A stretch of 53,136 nucleotides of DNA. Source: Cysteiniphilum halobium (lineage in GTDB: Bacteria > Pseudomonadota > Gammaproteobacteria > Francisellales > Francisellaceae). Position 1 is the first letter of the stretch. Each line of letters begins with the position of its first letter. The stretch covers positions 1 to 53,136 of the forward strand of contig NZ_QLIU01000008.1 in the NCBI RefSeq assembly GCF_003574425.1, written 5' to 3'. This document shows positions 19,201 through 30,425 of this stretch, piece after piece. The translations under genes were made by a program, and so were the position numbers. Under the pieces are notes generated by a model that worked only from the letters and a program-made list of their open reading frames with translations, was not told the origin of the DNA and searched no databases.

Positions 19201-20306
19201 GTCATTCAATGCAAGGACAGGATGAAATAAAGAGAAAAGAACGAAAGGAAAAAAGCGAAGTTCAATATGATTATGGTGTGTTTATTGGGCGCTTTCAGCC
19301 GTTTCATGTCGGGCATTTGTACAACATACGTTACGGATTGTTGTATGCGAAAAAAATTATTATTTTAATTGGTTCAGCTTTTAGGGCGCCAAGTATCAAA
19401 AATCCTTTCTCCTATGAACAGAGACGGACAATGATTCTGTCTGATTTGAAAGCTTCTGGTATTGATCTAGAGCGTATTATTATCGAGCCTGTTAGTGATT
19501 GGTTTTATAATGAAGCAGGCTGGCGTAATGAAGTACAAGAGCGGGTTGAACAACATGCAAATAAAGGAAGTAAAGTGGCTATTGTTGGGCATCAAAAAGA
19601 TGCCAGTAGTTATTATCTGAAATGCTTTCCATTATGGCAGCATATCGATGTCACTAACTTTGATAACTTTAATGCAACAGATTTTCGTGTGAAGTTATTC
19701 AAGGATCATGTACTGGACCTGAATTATCTGATTGACAATGAGGATAGCAAAGGGAGTTTAAGAGTGTTGCAAGACTATATGCAAACACCAAGCTATAAAG
19801 TGTTGTGTGATGAGTTTAATTATATTGCAAATTACAAAGCTTCTTGGCAGGATGCACCATTTAAGCCTGTCTTTGTCACTACAGATGCGATGGTGCTATG
19901 CAACAAGCATTTACTACTTATTCAAAGAAAACAAGCACCAGGCAAAAATCTATGGGCATTACCCGGTGGTTTTTTAGATCAAGATGAGCGTATTATTGAT
20001 GGTATATTGCGTGAGCTCGAAGAAGAAACAACACTGTCTATCTCTTTAGAAACAATAAATCAAACCTTGCTTGCTCAAGAGGTTTTTGACCATCCTGATC
20101 GTTCACTACGCGGACGTGTTATAACACATCTGGGGCTGATTATATTATCTGAAAAGCATTTGCCAAATGTTATTGCGCAAGATGATGCAAAGGCGGCAAA
20201 GTGGATTGAATTAAGTGAAGTACTTGAGAAGATGTCAGATTGTCTTATGGATGATCACTATCAGATTATTAAGTTTATGGCGTCTAAATATGAGTTGATT
20301 ATCTAA
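19197..20306 (+). CDS. nadM: Bifunctional NMN adenylyltransferase / Nudix hydrolase
   Basis: A 369-residue fusion. The N-terminal half is a NadM-type nucleotidyltransferase (GRFQPFHVGHLYNI, the GxFxPxHxGH motif at about residues 31-44), joining NMN and ATP to give NAD. The C-terminal half (about 225-369) is a Nudix hydrolase with box GGFLDQDERIIDGILRELEE, which in characterised homologues (Synechocystis slr0787, Francisella NadM) hydrolyses ADP-ribose. In Francisella this enzyme works with an NMN synthetase in place of the usual NaMN route; whether that applies here cannot be read from this window. Its start overlaps the lipoprotein stop by four bases. A charged extension of about 25 residues precedes the catalytic fold. 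Confidence 0.92.
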   Translation: MSHSMQGQDEIKRKERKEKSEVQYDYGVFIGRFQPFHVGHLYNIRYGLLYAKKIIILIGSAFRAPSIKNPFSYEQRRTMILSDLKASGIDLERIIIEPVSDWFYNEAGWRNEVQERVEQHANKGSKVAIVGHQKDASSYYLKCFPLWQHIDVTNFDNFNATDFRVKLFKDHVLDLNYLIDNEDSKGSLRVLQDYMQTPSYKVLCDEFNYIANYKASWQDAPFKPVFVTTDAMVLCNKHLLLIQRKQAPGKNLWALPGGFLDQDERIIDGILRELEEETTLSISLETINQTLLAQEVFDHPDRSLRGRVITHLGLIILSEKHLPNVIAQDDAKAAKWIELSEVLEKMSDCLMDDHYQIIKFMASKYELII

Positions 20307-20413
20307 TTGATGTGAGATATTGCTGATTTTTAATGCAAACATTTTATTTTTTAAAATCTCCTACTAGACTTAAATACAACTAAGATGTGTTTGCAACCTA
20401 AAGGAGATAAGTT

Positions 20414-20596
20414 ATGAAAAAAATGTTATCGATTATCGTTATAGGAATATTTTTAAGTGGCAATATGGCTTTTGCAGCTGGTACTGATTTTCCAGCAAAT
20501 TCTGTTATGGGTAATAAGCTAATGAAAAAAGATTTTCAATCATCATCTGTACAGCGACAAAAAGCAACGGTATATTTTCAAGAAACAGATTTATAG
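20414..20596 (+). CDS. Small exported protein of unknown function
   Basis: A 60-residue frame with AAAGGAG eight bases before the ATG. Residues 1-21 (MKKMLSIIVIGIFLSGNMAFA) are a textbook Sec signal peptide, leaving a mature peptide of about 38 residues with no cysteine (AGTDFPANSVMGNKLMKKDF onward). It is flanked by gaps of 107 and 185 bases, so it is probably its own transcript. No family recognised. Confidence 0.7.
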   Translation: MKKMLSIIVIGIFLSGNMAFAAGTDFPANSVMGNKLMKKDFQSSSVQRQKATVYFQETDL

Positions 20597-20781
20597 AATT
20601 TGTATGTAGAAGTTTAGAGTAATGCATCCCTTTTACTCAATTCAATGGCATTGATAGAATTTATGAAAATTTTATTTGACTGAGTATGCTTTTTGCGCTA
20701 ATTTCTTGCGAGAAAATAAGACAAATTATTTTCACCTTCCCCCTACTCAATGGTTAAATAAAATAGGAACTAAATATATTT

Positions 20782-21603
20782 ATGAAATTCCATAGAAAAA
20801 TGATTTTTAAAGCATTTTCATTATTAAGTATATCTGCTACAGCTTTAGCACTAAGTGCTTGTGGCGGTGGTGGTAGTTCTGGTGGTTCTGCTGCTTCACT
20901 GACATCTTTGAGTGTGAATTTGGATACGGCTTTAGCACCTGGTGAGTCAGCACAAATCAGTTTGCAGACTTCTTCGGATGTCTCAAGAGTTGGTGTTAAT
21001 TATCAGCCTGTCAATATTGCAAAAGTGATATCAAGTATCAGAACGTTGGTTGGCTCTGACTTTGAGAAATACTTTACGATTAGTAATGGTAATTGTGGCA
21101 CTGAGTTACAAGCTCAAGGTGGTGAGTGTCAGTTACAAATTACAAGAAATAATGCTCCTAATGAAGGCACCACTACACAGGAATACACTAGTACAATCAC
21201 CATAAATGGTGTTGAGCAAAGTATGAATATTGGCTATGAGCTAATTGGTACGAGATTTACCATTGAAAATGGCAATAATCTAAAAGTTACTCTGTATACC
21301 AATGTCGAAGAAGCAAATGCACCAATGTATTTTGCAGTAGATAATGCGACAGCACAATTGGCTTTATCACAAGAAAGTCAATCTTTTTGCTCGCTGACAA
21401 AAGTAAGTCAATCAGATAGTCCTGTATACAAGTTAGTTAATAATTCGCAGAAGCATGAGCTGTGTACCTTGGTAGTAACAAATGCAGCAAATGGAAAATT
21501 AATGAAAGCCTATTGGCAGTATCAAAATAATAAGCTAACTATCCCTGTCGTTAATGGCAAGTTTGCTATCAATAATAATGTCTTAACGCAAGTGACAAAT
21601 TAA
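20782..21603 (+). CDS. Putative lipoprotein of unknown function
   Basis: 273 residues. The signal sequence ends in the lipobox LSAC followed by GGGGSSGGS, a flexible tether typical of surface or periplasmic lipoproteins. The body is Ser/Thr/Asn-rich and predicted beta-rich; it contains two possible disulfides (NCGTELQAQGGEC, and CSLTK with ELCTL). This looks like one or two immunoglobulin-like or jelly-roll modules, but no named family is recognised. AGGA is 13 bases before the ATG, which is far. The 200-base gap behind it leads to grpE. Confidence 0.75.
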   Translation: MKFHRKMIFKAFSLLSISATALALSACGGGGSSGGSAASLTSLSVNLDTALAPGESAQISLQTSSDVSRVGVNYQPVNIAKVISSIRTLVGSDFEKYFTISNGNCGTELQAQGGECQLQITRNNAPNEGTTTQEYTSTITINGVEQSMNIGYELIGTRFTIENGNNLKVTLYTNVEEANAPMYFAVDNATAQLALSQESQSFCSLTKVSQSDSPVYKLVNNSQKHELCTLVVTNAANGKLMKAYWQYQNNKLTIPVVNGKFAINNNVLTQVTN

Positions 21604-21730
21604 CTTCACTTTGATAAAAACTTTATGGATTAAGCTTGGATAAGGATGTCTGCTGCTAGTATTATTTCAGATGGACTTATGCGCTTGTTATACAAATCTG
21701 CTGTTGATTATAATTAATTTAAAATAATTC

Positions 21731-21757
21731 CTTGAAAAGCGCAAAAGCGCCCGCAAT
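21731..21757 (+). promoter_or_regulatory. Sigma32-type heat-shock promoter of grpE
   Basis: -35 CTTGAAA (21731-21737), a 12-base spacer containing GCGCAAAAGCGC, and -10 CCCGCAAT (21750-21757; consensus CCCCATnT). It lies about 47 bases before the grpE ATG. Confidence 0.75.
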
Positions 21758-21803
21758 TGTTACGCCGTAATAAAAAACCTAAAAAATAATTTAAGGCGTA
21801 TCA

Positions 21804-22391
21804 ATGTCACACAAACATCCAAAGCAGCACGAAGAAGATTTTGAGTTGATGGCAGGAGAAACTGCTGAACAAGAGACGACTGAATCTCAAGATATGGTTG
21901 ATGAAGTCATTGCACTTCGCAAGGAAAATGAGTCGCTTAAAACAACGATTGACAACATGCAGGAAACGGTTGCCACTGCCGATGATAAAGTATTGCGTGC
22001 CCATGCTGAGATGGAGAATATTCGTCGTCGTGCACAAAAAGATGTTGAGAATGCACATAAATTTGCCTTAGAAAAATTCGCTAATGCATTGTTGCCTGTG
22101 CTTGATAGCATGGAGAAAGCTGCTGAAGTCTCAGCTGAGTCTGAGGAAGCCAAAGCAATGTCTGAAGGTGTCATATTGACGATGAAAATGTTAGTGGATA
22201 CGCTAGAGAAATTTGGTGTGACACAGCTTGACCCACAGGGTGAGGTGTTTGATCCGAATAAACATGAAGCGATGGCAATGTCACCTAACCCTGAAATGGA
22301 TGACAATATGGTGATGAATGTGTTTCAAAAGGGCTATGAACTAAATAATCGTGTTATTCGTCCGGCACGTGTATTGGTGGTTAAAAATTAA
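21804..22391 (+). CDS. grpE: Nucleotide exchange factor GrpE
   Basis: 195 residues. An acidic N-terminus leads into a long coiled coil (about residues 30-100), then the beta domain with the family signature around DPNKHEAMAM and GYELNNRVIRPARVLV. GrpE dimers release ADP from DnaK and act as the thermosensor of the system. AAGG precedes the ATG by eight bases. It heads grpE-dnaK-dnaJ, with its own sigma32-type promoter upstream; no hrcA or CIRCE element is visible, so control is likely by sigma32. Confidence 0.96.
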   Translation: MSHKHPKQHEEDFELMAGETAEQETTESQDMVDEVIALRKENESLKTTIDNMQETVATADDKVLRAHAEMENIRRRAQKDVENAHKFALEKFANALLPVLDSMEKAAEVSAESEEAKAMSEGVILTMKMLVDTLEKFGVTQLDPQGEVFDPNKHEAMAMSPNPEMDDNMVMNVFQKGYELNNRVIRPARVLVVKN

Positions 22392-22420
22392 GAAATAATC
22401 AAAATAAAAACAAATAAAAA

Positions 22421-22448
22421 CTTGAAAAATAAAAACGCGTCAACATAT
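22421..22448 (+). promoter_or_regulatory. Candidate second sigma32-type promoter, dnaK
   Basis: -35 CTTGAAA (22421-22427), 13-base spacer, -10 CAACATAT (22441-22448). The -35 is perfect and the -10 is partial. It lies in the 87-base grpE-dnaK gap and would give dnaK an independent heat-shock start. Confidence 0.5.
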
Positions 22449-22478
22449 TTTTGAGCGTTGAAATAAAAGGAGATCGTA

Positions 22479-24419
<1,941 letters not shown>

Positions 24420-24446
24420 TTGATTTAAATAAACTATAACTTTTAA

Positions 24447-24474
24447 CTTGAAAAATGCGGGCATGTCCCGCATT
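24447..24474 (+). promoter_or_regulatory. Sigma32-type promoter of dnaJ embedded in the dnaK terminator
   Basis: -35 CTTGAAA (24447-24453), 13-base spacer, -10 CCCGCATT (24467-24474). The spacer and -10 are the very bases that form the terminator stem and loop. It is the best sigma32 match of the three in this cluster and lies 42 bases before the dnaJ ATG. Confidence 0.65.
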
Positions 24475-24480
24475 TTTTAT
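24454..24480 (+). terminator. Rho-independent terminator after dnaK
   Basis: Perfect 8-bp stem AATGCGGG (24454-24461) and CCCGCATT (24467-24474), five-base loop CATGT, followed by TTTTAT. Readthrough must be partial, or dnaJ must rely on the overlapping promoter. Confidence 0.8.
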
Positions 24481-24515
24481 AGCGTTTTGAATTGAACTAG
24501 AATAATGGTAGTACT

Positions 24516-25637
24516 ATGCCTAGAGATTATTATGAAATATTAGGGGTATCTAAAAGCGCAACAGAGCAAGAGCTTAAACGTTCATATCGTAAATTAGCCA
24601 TGAAATATCATCCGGATAGAAATCCTAATGATAAAGATGCGGAAACGAAGTTTAAAGAAGCGTCTGAAGCTTATGAAGTTCTAAGTGATCCACAAAAGCG
24701 TGCCGCTTATGATCAATTTGGTCATGCTGGTGTCAATCAAGGCGGTGGCCACGGTGGCTTTAGTGGCGGGCAAGGGTTTGGTGACATCTTTGGCGATATC
24801 TTTGGTGACATTTTTGGTGGCGGTGGTCAAAGATCAGGGCGTTCATCGCGTGCACAAAGCAGGCGTGGCAATGACTTGCAATATAATCTAGAGATTACAC
24901 TTGAAGAAGCAGTACACGGCACGACCAAGAAGATCAAAGTGCCAACCTATGTTTCGTGTGATAGCTGTCATGGCTCAGGTGGCTCTGGTAAGCAAACATG
25001 TGGCACATGTCATGGCGCGGGTGCTGTGCGTATGTCACAAGGTTTCTTTTCAGTTGAGCAGACATGTCCTACTTGCCACGGTGCCGGCTCTACGATTAAA
25101 GATCCATGTCGCGCTTGTCATGGTCAAGGACGCAAGCAAGATGTTAAATCACTTTCTGTGAAAATTCCAGCAGGTGTTGACACAGGTGATAGAATTCGCT
25201 TATCAGGTGAGGGCGAGGCTGGTGAAAATGGCGCACCTGCGGGAGATCTATATGTTCAGGTGCATGTTAAAGAGCATGCGATTTTTGAGCGTAATGGTTC
25301 TGATCTGTATTGTGAAGTGCCAATTAGCATTATGACAGCGTGCTTGGGTGGTGAGCTTGATGTGCCAACGATTGATGGTAAAGTGAAGCTCAAGATTCCA
25401 GCTGAAACACAAACAGGTAAAATGTTTAGGCTACGAGGCAAAGGAGTTAAAGCCTTGCGTGGCAATAGCATGGGAGATTTGATGTGTAAGGTGACTGTAG
25501 AGACACCAATTAATCTCAATAGTAAACAGCGCGAATTATTAGAGGCTTTTGGTGAGTCCATTGGTGAGCATCAAACGCATTCACCAAAATCAAAATCCTG
25601 GTTTGATAATGTCAAAGAGTTTTTTGCTGGGAATTGA
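24516..25637 (+). CDS. dnaJ: Co-chaperone DnaJ (Hsp40)
   Basis: 373 residues, class I DnaJ: J domain with HPD (KYHPDRN, about residues 29-35), a Gly/Phe linker with a three-fold DIFG repeat, four zinc-binding CxxCxGxG repeats ([32 protein letters not shown], about 145-215), and the C-terminal substrate-binding domains. It delivers substrates to DnaK and stimulates its ATPase. There is no strong Shine-Dalgarno. The gene converges with the 1460-residue ORF across an 85-base gap. Confidence 0.97.
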   Translation: MPRDYYEILGVSKSATEQELKRSYRKLAMKYHPDRNPNDKDAETKFKEASEAYEVLSDPQKRAAYDQFGHAGVNQGGGHGGFSGGQGFGDIFGDIFGDIFGGGGQRSGRSSRAQSRRGNDLQYNLEITLEEAVHGTTKKIKVPTYVSCDSCHGSGGSGKQTCGTCHGAGAVRMSQGFFSVEQTCPTCHGAGSTIKDPCRACHGQGRKQDVKSLSVKIPAGVDTGDRIRLSGEGEAGENGAPAGDLYVQVHVKEHAIFERNGSDLYCEVPISIMTACLGGELDVPTIDGKVKLKIPAETQTGKMFRLRGKGVKALRGNSMGDLMCKVTVETPINLNSKQRELLEAFGESIGEHQTHSPKSKSWFDNVKEFFAGN

Positions 25638-25686
25638 TGATTTTATTTTATGCATAATCTGTATTGGTCTGGATATAATCTGACGT

Positions 25687-25712
25687 AAAAAATCAAATGG
25701 ATATTTGTTTTT
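25687..25712. terminator. Weak AT-rich bidirectional hairpin between convergent genes
   Basis: CAAAT (25694-25698), loop GGAT, ATTTG (25703-25707), extended by an A-run on the left and a T-run on the right with one mismatch. The position, between the dnaJ stop and the end of the minus-strand gene, suits a shared terminator, but the stem is weak. Confidence 0.35.
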
Positions 25713-25722
25713 ATGATGATGT

Positions 25723-28700
25723 TTAGTAAGTTTCTTCACTTACATTAAGGTCGCAATAACAAATAAACGCATTTTCGGTATACTGGCAAGTAAGATAATC
25801 AACTGAGATTTTGACGGGTGTCATTTGTATATAGATGTTGTCATTTAAAGTGGAAATATGTAGTTTCGCTGTTTCGCTCATTTTTGTAGTATCATTTTGG
25901 TTAAATAAAACAAGCTCGTACACGTTAACTGCATTAATACCAAGCGCTTTTTGCCTATCTTGAATCAATAGAGTGCTATTATATATTTCTTGCAGCGCTA
26001 TCTGGCTTAACGCAGCAACTGCAATATCGTTTTCGCTTACTAACGTTGGACTAAAGTCGATTGCTTGAATTTGTTGTAAAAGACGCTTTATGCCCAGATA
26101 ATAATGATCAGTTGCAAGCCCTAATTCGCAGCGGCTAGTGATTTTTAGATTAAGTATTGCTTGCGCTAAGTTTTCAGTATTATTTTCTTCATAAAGGGTA
26201 TTTCCTGATGCCGCATAGTGAATATTGTTGATAAAATTTTTACCCGAGTTTTCTATTTCTTCCAGAATACCATTTGAGTCAAAGTGAGATTTGCTTGGGT
26301 CATCAAAGGGAAGTTTGTCTTTTATTGTTAGAGGGTTCTCAACGTCAGCTAACATATAAGACCAAAAAGAAACAGGGTTTGATAGCCAAGCTAAATCTGT
26401 AATCCCATCAATAAAGCTTGCAGTATAATGCGCAAGTGCTTTTTGGTTATCCACCCATGATTCAGCCACTCCTGTGATAAAGCCATCACGCTCTATATTT
26501 TCTCGTGTATTTCTAGCTAGGCTTGCAGACTTATCTACTAGTTCGACCATCATGACAACATCAGCTGCTTTACCTGCAGCCTTTGCAATTTTGGCTCCTT
26601 TGACTGCGATAGATTCTGACTTTAAAACTTGACTTGTTTTCGTACTTATAGGCGCAATATTTTCTGCTATTGTAAGAGAAGTAATTTTATCTGGTTGATG
26701 AAAATTGCTAACAACAGAGCGAAACTCTAAGCTATCGATCTCACTGGCTGTATTTTTAGCTGTTTTATAATCAAAATCTGAGGTTGATTTTGCCGTTTTG
26801 TAGTCAGATTGAGAAGCATTTTCTACAGATTTAAATGCATTATTATCAGAAGCACTAATAGCACCATCAATATTCTCTGTAGCTATTTTGTGCGTGGTTT
26901 CTTGATTAAATTGGATAAGATTTTCATAAGTTAAGGGTGCTGGTTTTTTAGGTAATCTTGCTTTTAATATTTCAATGGTCTCATTTTCCCATTGTTGTAA
27001 TTCGTCTGCAGATAACCTTAATGTATGTTTACTTGGAGTTAATTGGCTAATTTGTGTTTTTAATTCTGGGTATTTTGCAATTAAACGATCTTTAAGTGCT
27101 TGTTGAAGTTGTGGGTAAATGTTCATCAGAAAATCACTTTCAAATTTAAATGGATCATTAAGCCATTGCCTGATATCGTCTTGATTAAATACTTTATCCT
27201 TTAATAAATGTGAAAAATTAGGATGTTGATTTTGAATACGTTGCTTGAGTAGATTTCTCAATGTTTGATAGTTGGTGTCTATAATCTTGTGCCCATATTG
27301 GTTTTTAATCCAGCGACTTAAAAAATTATCTTGTACGCCTGGGTGAGTACGTTCGTGTGCTAAAGCTAAGTCAGCTAAATCATCAGGCAAAATTTGAGCG
27401 GGATTCATATGATCTTCAATAGTTTGATTAAGTAACTTCTTACTGCCGCGATATAAACCTTTTAGTTTCTGCTGCATAGATAGATAATTATCATAGGTGT
27501 TAAGATATGATTGCTTTAAGTCAGGATAAGGAATGTGTGCTTTAGTATAATTTAATTGAAAGGGAGACTTAAAACCAATATGATCACGATATCCTAAGAT
27601 CTTCATCTCAATATCAACTTCTTTTATTTTAAAAAGATCTAGGTTTTTATGTTTAGAAAAAAGCTTAATATCATTAGGGAAAACAACCTTACGATCACCC
27701 AATATTTCTTTGAATTCATCAGCAGTTTTAACGCCATATTCTCGAGTGATTGCTTTTAGGATATTATTAGCATTGTCATGGACAATGATTTCTTGGGCAG
27801 TTGCAAGCTTTAACTCATTCTCAAGCTGAAGATATCGATCAGATAATATATTCCCTGATTCAATCTCATATAGCAATTGTCCATACAAATCATCACGCCA
27901 AGTGTGTGCTCGTAATATAGAGCGTTCGCCTAAATCTTGCATGTATTCCATTTTTGCTGATGCAATTTTGTGAATATCACGTTTACTAGATGGTGTGTTT
28001 TTAAGGCCAGATTGAATCTCTCGTGGGTAATCTGGGTCTAAAGCGCCTTTTTTAAAATTATCAGATAGAATTTTGGTTTCACGGTCAGACAAAGAGGAAA
28101 TAGGCTTCTCTAAAAAGTCTGCAGTTTGTCCGTATTTAAGTAGATGACTTTTTATTTTGAACAACTCTGCATCACGCTTAAGTTTAAGTGCATTAAATGC
28201 AGTTATCTTAAGGTTCATTGTGTTAGTTTGGACTTTGGTTATAGCATTTTTTAGCTCTACTGTCGTATCAGCAAGTGTATTTTCTATTGCTTTGACCCGT
28301 TGGCTAAAAGCGCTATTTTGCATTTGATTATTTTTATTGCGTTGAAAAATGGTATGAAGAAGTGGTATGTTCTTTGTCGACACAAGATGACGTTTAGGTT
28401 TTACTCTTTCTTGGGATAATGTGTTAGCGGTTAGATGAGACATGAGCTGTCTTACAATCTTTTGATTAAAAGTCGTGATGGTAGAATCGGTTAGTCTGTC
28501 GTTTGTAAATGACATATCATAAAATGTTTGGTGATTATCTGCTATAAATAGCGTAGGACTTAAGAGTTTAACTAATTGGTAATGTTGTGGCTTTTGATTG
28601 TTATGTGTTGTAGATTCTGGTTGAAGTGCATAAAGTAGTGACAGCTGCCCTTTTTCGTTATAAGCAAAGCCACTGATTGTGTTGTCTAGCTCTTTGATCA

Positions 28701-30105
28701 TGATAATTTGATTATTATGATAGAAGTATTGTTCACTAAAATATTGTGTTTGATTTTTTTGTTCAACGATATAATCAATATGTGTTAATTGATGATGTTT
28801 ATAGCTGAATTGAACATGGATGGTTATATCGTCATTAAATGGTGTTAGTCTAACAAGCGATAAGCGATCTAAAGCATCTTTCTTGGCAATAATCTCTGCA
28901 CTTTGGTCAATGGATTGCTTCAATTGAATTAAATTTTTGTGATAGACAAGGTCATAACTTATGTTGGAGTCAGTATGAATTTTGGTTAACGCATAGGCCT
29001 GATAATCATATTCATCCCAATGATCAGTATCTGCATTTAAGAGTAGTAGACCGCTTTTCTTATCGTAATAGTAGCGCTCTCCATCTAGCTGATCAAAGCG
29101 GTATACGTTGCGTAGAGACCCTTCAACTTCCATGGTTTCATTAACAGTATTATCTTCTTTGCTGTAAATGCAAGAAAGGTTATTCGTTAGCAATAAGGTG
29201 TTAAACGATGGTATAGCAGCAGTATAATCATTTAACTGTTGATCAGGAGTCGATGTGAAATGATTGCTACAATAATATAAAGAAAGATATTCAAGTAGTT
29301 TAATGATAGTGCTACTACTAATGGGCATAAGTATTTTTTGGAGATAAGTTGTGGGCTTAAGCCATAGAACTTCTCTTGGTTCAGTAGCAGATGTATTTGG
29401 AAACTTGATTTCTTGTACGGTAATAATAGAACCATTTAGTGTAAGTCGATCATTTATTACGGATAGTTTTATTTTTTCCGGATTCATCACCAGGTTATTT
29501 GTCAATATGACTGTATTGCCTTTTTTCTGCAGTTGATAGGCAGGCTGTACATTCTTATTTATGCTTATAGTAATTATCTTTTGTGCGATATTGTAGTCTA
29601 TGTTAATAGTTTGTTGATCTATTTGGTAACTTTTAAGCTGATAAATATTTATATGTTGCTCATCTTTTAAAAAATGCAGCGTAATATCTTGGTGTGTAAT
29701 GCTTATAGTATTGTTAGATAGATTCGTTTGAAAGCCATGAAGTACAATAGTATCACCAAAATAATGCAACATATATTTGCCATTATCATAGTGAATAAAG
29801 GGGATTGAGAGCTGCCATTGTGATAATGCAAAGTTAGTTAACATATTAGTTGTCACATTATTGTCTGTATTAAGGAAATAGCCGATTGGAAGAAGTAAGT
29901 TATGATCAGTATATACATTTTGGTGCATAATGGGCATTAATGGAAAAACGGTTATATTTTTATTTTCCGCATAGAAATATTTAAATGCCTTAGATTGTTG
30001 AGCAAATTTCCAGTTAGTAAGGATTTGATGTGTATAATTTATATTAATTCCACAAGCAGCTTTTATGAGCAAGATAGCCTGACATATTAACAGTAGAAGA
30101 CGCAT
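25723..30105 (-). CDS. Very large exported protein with YD/RHS-like segment, function unknown
   Basis: 1460 residues. The N-terminus MRLLLLICQAILLIKAACG is a signal peptide. Residues about 20-300 look beta-rich and Asn/Thr/Ile-rich. Residues about 334-495 carry degenerate YD-type repeats (VYRFDQLDGERYYYD, SGFAYNEKGQLSLLYAL) like those of RHS or Tc toxin shells. From about 560 the protein is mostly helical and charged, with Lys/Glu-rich segments. At about 1180-1270 there is an Ala/Val-rich stretch (KIAKAAGKAADVVMMVELV) and a hydrophobic FWSYMLADV region that might insert in membranes. The last 120 residues contain several cysteines (LTCQYTENAFICYC). No catalytic motif recognised. It has no partner gene: lepA is 320 bases upstream in the same direction. 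Confidence 0.8.
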   Translation of the reverse strand: MRLLLLICQAILLIKAACGININYTHQILTNWKFAQQSKAFKYFYAENKNITVFPLMPIMHQNVYTDHNLLLPIGYFLNTDNNVTTNMLTNFALSQWQLSIPFIHYDNGKYMLHYFGDTIVLHGFQTNLSNNTISITHQDITLHFLKDEQHINIYQLKSYQIDQQTINIDYNIAQKIITISINKNVQPAYQLQKKGNTVILTNNLVMNPEKIKLSVINDRLTLNGSIITVQEIKFPNTSATEPREVLWLKPTTYLQKILMPISSSTIIKLLEYLSLYYCSNHFTSTPDQQLNDYTAAIPSFNTLLLTNNLSCIYSKEDNTVNETMEVEGSLRNVYRFDQLDGERYYYDKKSGLLLLNADTDHWDEYDYQAYALTKIHTDSNISYDLVYHKNLIQLKQSIDQSAEIIAKKDALDRLSLVRLTPFNDDITIHVQFSYKHHQLTHIDYIVEQKNQTQYFSEQYFYHNNQIIMIKELDNTISGFAYNEKGQLSLLYALQPESTTHNNQKPQHYQLVKLLSPTLFIADNHQTFYDMSFTNDRLTDSTITTFNQKIVRQLMSHLTANTLSQERVKPKRHLVSTKNIPLLHTIFQRNKNNQMQNSAFSQRVKAIENTLADTTVELKNAITKVQTNTMNLKITAFNALKLKRDAELFKIKSHLLKYGQTADFLEKPISSLSDRETKILSDNFKKGALDPDYPREIQSGLKNTPSSKRDIHKIASAKMEYMQDLGERSILRAHTWRDDLYGQLLYEIESGNILSDRYLQLENELKLATAQEIIVHDNANNILKAITREYGVKTADEFKEILGDRKVVFPNDIKLFSKHKNLDLFKIKEVDIEMKILGYRDHIGFKSPFQLNYTKAHIPYPDLKQSYLNTYDNYLSMQQKLKGLYRGSKKLLNQTIEDHMNPAQILPDDLADLALAHERTHPGVQDNFLSRWIKNQYGHKIIDTNYQTLRNLLKQRIQNQHPNFSHLLKDKVFNQDDIRQWLNDPFKFESDFLMNIYPQLQQALKDRLIAKYPELKTQISQLTPSKHTLRLSADELQQWENETIEILKARLPKKPAPLTYENLIQFNQETTHKIATENIDGAISASDNNAFKSVENASQSDYKTAKSTSDFDYKTAKNTASEIDSLEFRSVVSNFHQPDKITSLTIAENIAPISTKTSQVLKSESIAVKGAKIAKAAGKAADVVMMVELVDKSASLARNTRENIERDGFITGVAESWVDNQKALAHYTASFIDGITDLAWLSNPVSFWSYMLADVENPLTIKDKLPFDDPSKSHFDSNGILEEIENSGKNFINNIHYAASGNTLYEENNTENLAQAILNLKITSRCELGLATDHYYLGIKRLLQQIQAIDFSPTLVSENDIAVAALSQIALQEIYNSTLLIQDRQKALGINAVNVYELVLFNQNDTTKMSETAKLHISTLNDNIYIQMTPVKISVDYLTCQYTENAFICYCDLNVSEETY

Positions 30106-30425
30106 AATTTTATACCCCGCTATTTAAAGGTTAAGCTCTAGAATTTAAAAGCCATTGCTTATTCTATAAGCTTGTTATATCGATCTGTCAGATATGCGGG
30201 GTTATCTAACTAGAAGTGTAGATGGTTTTTTATTTAATGGGTGTTTTTATTCTAAAATATGATCGTTTTTTTTTGGGTGATTACATGTTGTCTGCTCTAG
30301 TGGCATGCGTTTCATTTGGCTTAGAAATGTCTTAGGCAACTTTCATTCTTTAACGTTGGAAAGCGAATAAGTTTTTATCAAGCCAAAATTCAAAAAATCT
30401 CCAATCTAGTAACAACAAGCAATTA
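30106..30425. other. 320-base gap between lepA and the 1460-residue gene
   Basis: AT-rich with no open frame longer than about 15 codons that has a ribosome binding site. No hairpin terminator, RNA gene or repeat is visible. It presumably holds the promoter of the large exported protein. Confidence 0.5.

Noticed and set aside
21646-21717. A 23-codon frame (MSAASIISDGLMRLLYKSAVDYN) with GGATAAGG before its ATG, between the lipoprotein and grpE genes.
   Set aside because: Too short, no recognisable feature, and it runs up to the grpE promoter; likely chance.
21604-21803. CIRCE operator of the HrcA system upstream of grpE.
   Set aside because: No TTAGCACTC-N9-GAGTGCTAA motif is present; the sigma32-type boxes explain the region better.
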